A stretch of DNA of 5,492 nucleotides from Syntrophaceae bacterium UBA3084 (GTDB lineage Bacteria > Desulfobacterota > Syntrophia > Syntrophales > UBA6807): NCBI GenBank assembly GCA_002367335.1, contig DFBI01000013.1, forward strand, positions 1 through 5,492, in the 5' to 3' direction. A model generated the notes under the pieces. That model was not told the origin of the DNA, did no database searches, and saw nothing but the letters and a program-made list of their open reading frames with translations. The stretch's first letter is position 1; each line of letters opens with the position of its first letter. The position numbers and the translations under genes are program-made. Positions 1 through 5,492 of this stretch are shown in pieces.

Positions 1-615
1 AAGAGTTGCAGGTTGAACCATCCTTGCCAATCTTCCTCCCTTTATTTTTGAGACATGGTTTCTCACCGTATTGATGTCTTCTATCGGCGCTCCACAGTCT
101 AATAAAAGCTGGTTGATGTTTTTCAGATCGGTCATGTCTATCCCATCTTCAGGTTGGGGCATCAGGGCGGATGCTCCGCCTGTAATCGCACAGATAATTA
201 AATCATCTTGGCCTGCTTTTCGGGCGATATTGACGATTTCTTTTGTCGCATTGTATCCGTTTTCATCCGGCACGGGATGGCCCGCTTCCACAACTTTGAT
301 CTTTCTCAGTCGTCTCTTTTCCCCATTTTTTACGGTTATGATCCCACCGGTAAGATTTTCTCCCAGTATTTCCTCAACAGCCTTTCCTATCGAGTAGGTG
401 GCTTTTCCGCCGCCAATGACATAGACATTGTTTAGCTTAGCAAGATCCAAATGAAGCCCATCGATCTCCAGCATATGGCCCTTTAAATTAAACATTTTTT
501 TTGTCGAATCTAATGCATTTGTAGATCGAATGGCATATTCGCAGATTTCGAGGGCTGCTTTCCTTCCCGCTTTGAATCCGTGCGATGTCAGTTCATCTGT
601 ATTCTTTATAACCAT
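1..615 (-). CDS. Glycerate 2-kinase family protein (DUF4147/GckA type), N-terminal half, cut by window edge
   Basis: This is the N-terminal 205 codons of a DUF4147 (glycerate 2-kinase, GckA/TtuD-like) enzyme; the frame is open to base 1. Family members phosphorylate D-glycerate with ATP to 2-phosphoglycerate in the cytoplasm and are usually about 420-450 residues, so roughly half is missing, including the C-terminal MOFRL domain. Visible family motifs are VIGGGKA (residues 66-72, with the conserved lysine), AGHPVPDENG (111-120), the glycine-rich nucleotide/substrate loop ITGGASALMPQPEDG (144-158), and INTVRNHVSKIKGGRLA (181-197). The loop begins TGG where many members have SGG. The ATG at 615 is chosen because GAGGA (624-628) sits 8 nt upstream. 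That site overlaps the stop codon of the LarA homologue, which ends 11 nt before this gene, so the two are probably co-transcribed and translationally coupled. The family call is firm; glycerate as substrate is inferred from the family, and related 2-hydroxyacids remain possible. Confidence 0.9.
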   Translation of the reverse strand, partial: MVIKNTDELTSHGFKAGRKAALEICEYAIRSTNALDSTKKMFNLKGHMLEIDGLHLDLAKLNNVYVIGGGKATYSIGKAVEEILGENLTGGIITVKNGEKRRLRKIKVVEAGHPVPDENGYNATKEIVNIARKAGQDDLIICAITGGASALMPQPEDGIDMTDLKNINQLLLDCGAPIEDINTVRNHVSKIKGGRLARMVQPATL

Positions 616-623
616 GGCTAATT

Positions 624-628
624 TCCTC
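624..628 (-). promoter_or_regulatory. Shine-Dalgarno of the glycerate kinase gene, overlapping the upstream stop codon
   Basis: On the minus strand GAGGA lies 8 nt before the ATG at 615 and shares bases with the TGA that ends the LarA-like gene (627-629). The overlap fits translational coupling: ribosomes terminating on the first gene can re-initiate on the second. Confidence 0.7.
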
Positions 629-1925
629 AAGAGCCAATGCGCTCTTCATCGTTTCTATCTCTGTCACTCACAAAAAGCCTTGTTGAATAGGGAGTGGCAA
701 TTATTCTTGCATCCTTCCCCATTCTTTGGAACGCAATTGAAAGAGCTTGCTCAATATCGCACACCGATTCAAGAAAATCGATTTCTTTGACGCGTGGATA
801 TGATGATACCAAAATTATGCTAGCTTTCTTAAGAATTTTTGCCAGCAGGTAACAATGATCAATCTCAGGGCTATAACCTTCTTGTTCTATCTTGGAAAAG
901 AATTCTTCTGAAGATGATACAGAGGTCATCCACTCATCAAACAGATCAGGGCCCAGCCCATCTTCACATTGAGCCGGCAAAATTATACAACCGCCATCTT
1001 TTATCAACGGCTCAACAGCGAAGACAGCTTTCAACGACTGATATAAGTCTCTATTGGTAGGGTAGCCGAGAGAAGTGATAACAATGTCCGCTTTTTCGCT
1101 GACCTCTATCTTCGAATACTTCTTGAAGAATGCCACACCTGCTTCATGAGCTTTTTTATAATCACCTGAAAAGCATCTTGCGATTTCATTCCTGCTGTTT
1201 AAGACGACGTTGACGATATAATCCAATCCCACCATGCCGCAGGCGTTGAGCATATCTTCATGTATGGGATTATTATCAAGAATACCAGGTTTTGCATTCC
1301 GGTTTTCTAACATCCCAATTCTATGATTCCATTTGATGGCTTCAATACCAGATACGCCAGGCAAGATACTCTTTCGGCCTCCAGTAAATCCCGCGAATTC
1401 GTGAGGCTCTATGTATCCGGTGGAGATGACGAAATCTGCTTCGGCCACAAGGTTATTTATCTTTACCTTGGTACCATCTGGAGTGCTGCCAATGAAAGTC
1501 AGACCGTCCCTGTCAAAACAATCGTGGTTGCGCACATCGTAGGATTTGACGATATCCGCCCCAAGCATGGAAATGATCTCATTTTCGCTCATCTTTTGGT
1601 GCATTCCCAGAGCAACAATGATTTTGATGTTTCTGCGGGCCACCTTCTCTTTTTCCAACACGTCAAGTAGGGAAGCGACGATGACATTATTCGGAACGGG
1701 CCTGCTCTTATCACTGATTATGATAACGATTTTATCACCTGGTCTTACCATTCTTCCAATCGTTTCAGTTCCGATAGGCTCTTTTAAAGATCTGTCGATC
1801 TCTGCCCTTTGATCGTTTACGCCGGGAGGATCTATGCTTTTTAAAACACCTATAAAATTTTCGCTGGGTATTTCTATCTCTATCTCACATTTTCCATAGG
1901 GAAACTTTATTCTTTGCCTATCCAT
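627..1925 (-). CDS. LarA-family nickel-dependent 2-hydroxyacid racemase/epimerase homologue
   Basis: This complete 432-residue cytoplasmic protein belongs to the lactate racemase LarA (DUF2088) family, whose members are about 420-430 residues. They invert the C2 stereocentre of 2-hydroxyacids by hydride transfer on a covalently bound nickel-pincer nucleotide (NPN). All positions known from Lactiplantibacillus plantarum LarA can be matched almost number for number: D72 and R75 in SDKSRP, H109 in GMHQKM, H175 in EPHEFAGF, K185 (the cofactor-anchoring lysine) in GGRKSILPG, H201 (nickel ligand) in WNHRIG, and Q296 and K299 in LYQSLKA. The enzyme therefore looks active. The strand before Q296 reads TSLGYPTNRDLYQ rather than the commoner GGYP-D-NLYQ form, which may reflect a different substrate. 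NPN needs LarB, LarC and LarE, none of which is in the window. The ATG at 1925 is preceded by GGAG at 10 nt and GGAAAG closer in. Lactate, malate, other hydroxyacids or sugar acids are possible substrates; the glycerate-kinase neighbour favours glycerate or a sugar acid, by inference only, so no symbol is given. Confidence 0.9.
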   Translation of the reverse strand: MDRQRIKFPYGKCEIEIEIPSENFIGVLKSIDPPGVNDQRAEIDRSLKEPIGTETIGRMVRPGDKIVIIISDKSRPVPNNVIVASLLDVLEKEKVARRNIKIIVALGMHQKMSENEIISMLGADIVKSYDVRNHDCFDRDGLTFIGSTPDGTKVKINNLVAEADFVISTGYIEPHEFAGFTGGRKSILPGVSGIEAIKWNHRIGMLENRNAKPGILDNNPIHEDMLNACGMVGLDYIVNVVLNSRNEIARCFSGDYKKAHEAGVAFFKKYSKIEVSEKADIVITSLGYPTNRDLYQSLKAVFAVEPLIKDGGCIILPAQCEDGLGPDLFDEWMTSVSSSEEFFSKIEQEGYSPEIDHCYLLAKILKKASIILVSSYPRVKEIDFLESVCDIEQALSIAFQRMGKDARIIATPYSTRLFVSDRDRNDEERIGS

Positions 1926-2042
1926 ATCTTTCCAACTCCGTTTACCTAAAACAAATGAAGGGACTTTTTATTGACCATATTTAAAGTAGAGTACAGTCAC
2001 TCATCTTATAATCCTATTCCATTATTTTAAAATAGCGGATCA
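1926..2042 (-). other. Intergenic gap between propeller gene and LarA-like gene
   Basis: This 117-bp AT-rich spacer separates the propeller stop codon from the LarA-like start. It contains a 12-bp perfect AT palindrome (2023-2034, TATTTTAAAATA), which has no loop and is too AT-rich to call a terminator. I see no GC-rich hairpin with a T tract. No convincing -35/-10 pair stands out, although the gap is large enough to hold a promoter for the two-gene unit. Read-through from the propeller gene cannot be excluded. Confidence 0.5.
1936..1939 (-). promoter_or_regulatory. Probable Shine-Dalgarno of the LarA-like gene
   Basis: GGAG on the minus strand lies 10 nt before the ATG at 1925. A second purine run, GGAAAG (1928-1933), lies nearer. 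Either supports this start; spacing of the GGAG is slightly long. Confidence 0.45.
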
Positions 2043-5000
2043 TCATTTATCAGGCACTTTTGCAACAATAATGTTAGCAATATTACTTTCCCTTAGCAAC
2101 TTATTGAAATCGTTGAGATCTTCATTAATAAGTTCGTTGTATTCGCTACTAAAAGAAGATAGTTGACTGCTTAGCACTTCATGAGCTTCTTTTTGTTGAG
2201 TCGTGGGTGCAAAATCAGTTTGCGCTATACCAGAGGCAAGAACTGAGGGTTTGTCGTATAACTTATCGGGCCAACGCAGACCATCACGATCATACCTACC
2301 CGTATATCCCACGGGGATGAAATTATCCTCTAAAGTAATAAACTTCTTATCCAGTTCTTTGCTTTTATTCAAGATCTGTTCAGCATTTTTGTCGCCTTCA
2401 AGGATTTCTTGCAAATCATAAAGCTGCTTCCTGATCCATTCAATTTTATTGATCATTCCTGCAACAGAGTTCATATTATCATGAATCTCATGCAAAATCT
2501 TTTCTTGAGCTTTAATGTCCTCTATACTCCCGGTTGAATTCGGATCTTTTTTTACAATGAGCTTTTGAGTGAATTCCTTCTCACTAACAGTAAGTTTAAC
2601 TACATAAGTCCCCGGTATGACTTTGGGCCCTCGGTTATCACTTTCATCTGAATAAGATCTCCATCCTTTAGGCCCTACAACAACATACGGATGTCCAACA
2701 GGACTTGTTCTTAGCTTAATTTCTGACGACGGATCATATCGCAAGTCCCACCAAATACGATTAATGCCTTGCTTTTTGGACCCTTTGAGAGTCCGTATCT
2801 TCTGGCCCTTTTCATCTAAAACGCTTATTTTAACCTCATCCTTTGAAGCAGTCTTTAGATAGTAATTAAGAGAAGCCCCGTAAGGCGGATTTTTTCCCCT
2901 GCATTGGTCACTTGGATCTGCGACATGAGGAGCTTTAAAGTGAAATCGATACGCTTGCCTTGGAGCAAAAAGATAGACATCGGATTTTACGACCTCCGGA
3001 GTAAGCTGTTGAAGTGGTGTAATGTCATCCAGGATCCAAAAACCCCGGCCATAGGTGCCGATCACCAGGTCGTTGAAATGCTCCTGGATGGTAAGCCAGT
3101 GCACTGGAGCGGGAGGGAGGTTGTTTTGGAGAGAAACCCAATTTTTACCATCATTGAAGGAGACGTACAAAGCATTCTCTGTTCCCAAGTATAGCAGACC
3201 CTTCCGTACCGGATCTTCCCTTATGCAGTGAGCATAGCTCAACTCACTCCTGGGAATATCTGAACTAATTGATGTCCACTTTTTTCCATAGTCGGTCGTC
3301 TTATAGACATATGGATCTCTATTATTAACCTGATGAAAATCGATCGTTATGTAACAAGTCCCGGCTTCGTATCGTGAAGGCTCTATATTGCTTACCGTAC
3401 CCCAGGGTGGTAAGTCGGGAAAGTTCTTGGTTACATTGGTCCAGTTAGAGCCACCATCTCGAGTGACATGCACTAATCCATCATTGCTCCCCGTCCAGAT
3501 CAATCCTTTTTCAATAGGAGATTCGGCTATGGCGAAAAGCACACAACAATAAGTAGGGGGTGTATCGTCGCGAGTGATTCCTCCAGTCAACTGTTGTTTG
3601 CTTTTGTCATTTGTCGTCAGATCGGGACTGATAATTTCCCAACTTTCTCCCCCGTTAGTCGTCTGGTGTACATATTGGCTGCCAACATAGACTTTGTTAT
3701 GATCGTGGGGTGAAATGGCAATAGGAAAAGTCCATTGCCAGCGATACTTCGCCGTAGAAGCAGCCGAGCCATAATTATCTATGGGCCAAACACCAACGGC
3801 ACGGCTATGACCCGTACGTAAATCAAAACGATCCAACCCCTCGAAATTACCAGACCAGACAATATTGTTATCCATGGGATCCGGAATTGCAAAACCACAT
3901 TCAGAACCTCCTACGGAATGCCACAATCCTGAGGGGATTCCTCTTTTGCCAAAAAGGCTGTTGCTGGGACCTCGGAAAGAGGGACCATCCTGTCGATTTC
4001 CATAAACATAGTAGGGGATCTGATTGTCGACATACACATGATACATCTGAGCAATAGGAAGGGAAACACCATGCCAGCTTTCGCCCCGGTTGGTGGAAAT
4101 ACTAACGTGTTGATCATTACCAACAACCATGCGGTCAGGTATCAAGGGATCAATCCACATGTCATGATTATCTCCACCTACCATATTTGTTACTCTTTTA
4201 AAGTTCTCACCCCCATCCAGTGACTTGCCTATCGTACCTGCAATGGTATAAATCTCATTGTGATTATCGGCAGCAATGGTGCACCGTGTATAATAAAGAG
4301 GTCTATTGATCAGCATACGGTCGTGATTGACATGCTTCCAGGTCTCACCACCATCATCCGACCTCCAGAGCCCTTCATCTTCCGTCTCAATGAGGGCATA
4401 GACACAATCAGAATTGCTCGGAGCCACAGCCACAGCAATCTTCCCCATCTCGGTTTCTGGCAGTCCTTTGCCAGTAAGGCGCTTCCAAGTAGTGCCACCA
4501 TCCTTAGACATATAAAGACCGCTGCCCGGACCTCCGCTCCATCTCCCCCAAGTCCTTATAAGCATCTGCCACATTCCGGCAAAAAGAATGCGCGGATTAT
4601 TAGGGTCCATAGCAATATCAGAGCAGCCGGTTTTCTCATCTACAAAAAGTACTTTCTCCCAGGTCTCTCCACCATCCTGTGTGCGGAAAATCCCCCGTTC
4701 CTGCTGAGGACCATAACAATGGCCCATTGCGGCAGCCAAAACAATGTTTGGGTCTTTAGGGTGGATGATAACCCTGCCTATCCTACCGGTTTTCTCAAGA
4801 CCCATACATTGCCAGGTTTTGCCAGCGTCCGTAGATTTATAGATACCTATACCCTGAGAAATGTTACTGCGGATGAAGGTTTCACCCGTCCCTGCCCAGA
4901 CTATATTGGAATCTGAGGGTGCAATAGCTAATGAACCGATCGATGAAACGGGCTGATCATCAAAAATGGGCTTCCAATTGATACCCCCATCAATGGATTT

Positions 5001-5234
5001 CCATATACCTCCTGAAGCTGCACCAATATAGTACACATTGGGATCACCCGGAACTCCAACAACTGCGATGGTTCGATTCCCAATTGGGCCTATATGGCGT
5101 AATTTGAATTGCTTATAAATCTCAGGGCTTATCTCCTGAGAATAACTAAAAGCCACAAAACTGGCAAAAATAAATAAGATTAACAGAGAAATCGTATATA
5201 AAAATTGCTTCAGATAGATATTTTTGAATGACAT
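2043..5234 (-). CDS. Secreted Asp-box (BNR/sortilin-like) beta-propeller protein
   Basis: This 1063-residue exported protein belongs to the large 'WD40/YVTN/BNR-like, sortilin-Vps10-like' family often labelled glycosyl hydrolase, although no activity is established for it. A short polar N-terminus and hydrophobic core (residues 11-30) form a signal peptide, probably cleaved near SYSQ-E (30-33). Eleven Asp-box motifs (S/T-x-D-x-G-x-T/S-W or close variants) occur at about residues 80, 134, 185, 243, 292, 338, 380, 525, 591, 646 and 692, and the propeller closes with GTYGRGFWILDDITPL (726-741). Next comes a beta-rich region (about 750-895) with VLDEKGQKIRTL and INRIWWDLRYDP, resembling the FlgD/Ig-like sandwich of this family, then a mainly helical tail (about 900-1063) with coiled-coil-like stretches. 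I see no lipobox and no C-terminal sorting domain, so a periplasmic or secreted location is likely. The frame opens at 5276, but that ATG lacks a ribosome binding site; the ATG at 5234 has GGAGG 6 nt upstream and puts the signal peptide at the N-terminus. Binding or scaffold functions are as likely as hydrolase activity. Confidence 0.92.
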   Translation of the reverse strand: MSFKNIYLKQFLYTISLLILFIFASFVAFSYSQEISPEIYKQFKLRHIGPIGNRTIAVVGVPGDPNVYYIGAASGGIWKSIDGGINWKPIFDDQPVSSIGSLAIAPSDSNIVWAGTGETFIRSNISQGIGIYKSTDAGKTWQCMGLEKTGRIGRVIIHPKDPNIVLAAAMGHCYGPQQERGIFRTQDGGETWEKVLFVDEKTGCSDIAMDPNNPRILFAGMWQMLIRTWGRWSGGPGSGLYMSKDGGTTWKRLTGKGLPETEMGKIAVAVAPSNSDCVYALIETEDEGLWRSDDGGETWKHVNHDRMLINRPLYYTRCTIAADNHNEIYTIAGTIGKSLDGGENFKRVTNMVGGDNHDMWIDPLIPDRMVVGNDQHVSISTNRGESWHGVSLPIAQMYHVYVDNQIPYYVYGNRQDGPSFRGPSNSLFGKRGIPSGLWHSVGGSECGFAIPDPMDNNIVWSGNFEGLDRFDLRTGHSRAVGVWPIDNYGSAASTAKYRWQWTFPIAISPHDHNKVYVGSQYVHQTTNGGESWEIISPDLTTNDKSKQQLTGGITRDDTPPTYCCVLFAIAESPIEKGLIWTGSNDGLVHVTRDGGSNWTNVTKNFPDLPPWGTVSNIEPSRYEAGTCYITIDFHQVNNRDPYVYKTTDYGKKWTSISSDIPRSELSYAHCIREDPVRKGLLYLGTENALYVSFNDGKNWVSLQNNLPPAPVHWLTIQEHFNDLVIGTYGRGFWILDDITPLQQLTPEVVKSDVYLFAPRQAYRFHFKAPHVADPSDQCRGKNPPYGASLNYYLKTASKDEVKISVLDEKGQKIRTLKGSKKQGINRIWWDLRYDPSSEIKLRTSPVGHPYVVVGPKGWRSYSDESDNRGPKVIPGTYVVKLTVSEKEFTQKLIVKKDPNSTGSIEDIKAQEKILHEIHDNMNSVAGMINKIEWIRKQLYDLQEILEGDKNAEQILNKSKELDKKFITLEDNFIPVGYTGRYDRDGLRWPDKLYDKPSVLASGIAQTDFAPTTQQKEAHEVLSSQLSSFSSEYNELINEDLNDFNKLLRESNIANIIVAKVPDK
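3138..4997 (-). repeat. Series of eleven Asp-box propeller repeats (protein-level)
   Basis: These are degenerate protein repeats within the propeller gene, not DNA repeats. Examples in order are SIDGGINW, STDAGKTW, TQDGGETW, SKDGGTTW, SDDGGETW, SLDGGENF, STNRGESW, TTNGGESW, TRDGGSNW, TTDYGKKW and SFNDGKNW. Spacing is about 42-58 residues for the first seven and 46-66 for the last four, with one long interruption (residues 388-524 of the 1063-residue protein) lacking a box. The layout suggests two consecutive propellers, as in sortilin-like exoproteins. Confidence 0.85.
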
Positions 5235-5240
5235 CTCAAA

Positions 5241-5245
5241 CCTCC
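5241..5245 (-). promoter_or_regulatory. Strong Shine-Dalgarno that fixes the propeller gene start
   Basis: GGAGG on the minus strand is followed by a 6-nt spacer (TTTGAG) and ATG at 5234. The upstream in-frame ATG at 5276 is preceded only by an A/T run with no purine-rich site, so this motif decides the start codon. Confidence 0.85.
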
Positions 5246-5294
5246 AAGATTTTCTTTTATGAAAACCTACTTTCATTTTTAAATCAATAAAAAA

Positions 5295-5300
5295 ATCATA
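5295..5300 (-). promoter_or_regulatory. Possible -10 element upstream of propeller gene
   Basis: TATGAT on the minus strand matches the sigma-70 -10 consensus at five of six positions and lies about 60 nt before the 5234 start. No good -35 hexamer is seen at 16-18 nt upstream, where the sequence is T-rich, so this is only a candidate. Confidence 0.2.
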
Positions 5301-5361
5301 TCCACTTCACGGATAAAAAACTTCTGATGAGAAAAAAGGAAAGATACAGCAAAACATAGGG

Positions 5362-5376
5362 CAGGCTTTAAGCCTG
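5362..5376. terminator. Short perfect hairpin, possible terminator
   Basis: CAGGCTT-T-AAGCCTG is a perfect 7-bp inverted repeat, effectively a 6-bp stem with a 3-nt loop. It lies about 37 bp beyond the stop of the upstream gene. Read on the plus strand it is followed by ATATTTTT; on the minus strand, the direction of the genes, it is followed by CCCTATGTTTT, a poor T tract. It could end the upstream minus-strand transcript weakly or work better against plus-strand transcription. Confidence 0.35.
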
Positions 5377-5413
5377 ATATTTTTGGCGCTTATTCCAAAT
5401 AGTCCAAGCAAAT

Positions 5414-5491
5414 TCAACCCACTATATCTTCATACTTAGCAATAATTGCATCGCCCTTTTCAATAAGATCATTTGCCAGCGGCTCAACCTG
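5414..5491 (-). CDS. C-terminal 25 codons of an unidentified gene, cut by window edge
   Basis: An open minus-strand frame enters from the right edge and ends at TGA (5414-5416). The 25 visible residues include VEPLANDLIEKGD and end in AKYEDIVG. They look like a charged amphipathic C-terminal helix with ordinary coding composition, which supports a real gene tail. The other two minus frames reach stops near the edge as well, so length is weak evidence. No family can be recognised from so little sequence. The gene shares orientation with the propeller gene but is separated from it by about 180 bp. Confidence 0.5.
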   Translation of the reverse strand, partial: QVEPLANDLIEKGDAIIAKYEDIVG

Positions 5492-5492
5492 A

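Noticed and set aside
71..435. Overlapping plus-strand open frames of 75 and 108 codons
   Set aside because: They are antisense to the glycerate-kinase gene, whose minus-strand translation shows the clear family motifs.
1323..1812. Plus-strand open frames of 88 and 115 codons
   Set aside because: They are antisense to the catalytic core of the LarA homologue and have no recognisable protein features.
1986..2001. Short inverted repeat GAGT-ACAGTC-ACTC in the LarA upstream gap
   Set aside because: Only four base pairs form the arms, which is too short to distinguish from chance.
2023..2034. AT palindrome TATTTTAAAATA as terminator or operator
   Set aside because: It has no loop, no GC pairs and no T tract; such AT palindromes arise often by chance in AT-rich spacers.
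4260..4916. 218-codon open frame on the plus strand
   Set aside because: It lies wholly antisense to the well-supported propeller gene, its protein shows no domain or coding-like composition, and it has no convincing ribosome binding site. It is a shadow frame.
2043..5234. Calling the propeller protein a sialidase or specific glycosidase
   Set aside because: Asp-boxes are structural and occur in many non-enzymes; I could not identify the arginine triad or acidic catalytic pair needed for such a call.

Overview
This window is a stretch of bacterial chromosome in which every supported gene lies on the minus strand. From right to left it holds the last 25 codons of an unidentified gene, a long secreted Asp-box (BNR/sortilin-like) beta-propeller protein, a LarA-family nickel-dependent 2-hydroxyacid racemase/epimerase homologue, and the N-terminal half of a glycerate 2-kinase-type (DUF4147/GckA) enzyme that runs off the left edge. 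The DNA is moderately AT-rich. I see no mobile element, CRISPR array, tRNA or rRNA. Signal-peptide use, good Shine-Dalgarno sequences and these protein families indicate a Gram-negative-type, probably anaerobic bacterium. Such proteins are common in Deltaproteobacteria-like, Aminicenantes/Acidobacteria-like or Bacteroidetes-related lineages, but the sequence alone does not decide the taxon.

Right part (2043-5492). After the 3' tail of an upstream gene (stop at 5414-5416) comes an AT-rich intergenic region of about 180 bp with one short perfect hairpin. The large exported protein follows. Its longest possible reading frame starts at 5276, but the only strong ribosome binding site (GGAGG, 6 nt spacing) points to the ATG at 5234, giving 1063 residues. 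It has a signal peptide, eleven recognisable Asp-box motifs spread over a propeller region of about 700 residues, a beta-sandwich-like domain and a helical C-terminal tail.

Left part (1-1925). Across a 117-bp gap lies a tight two-gene unit: the LarA homologue (432 aa, all catalytic positions of the lactate racemase family present), then 11 nt later the glycerate-kinase-family gene, whose Shine-Dalgarno overlaps the LarA stop codon. This suggests a small pathway in which a 2-hydroxyacid is inverted by the nickel-pincer enzyme and a product of the glycerate type is phosphorylated for entry into lower glycolysis. The substrate is not proven. The propeller protein shows no evident functional link to this pair.
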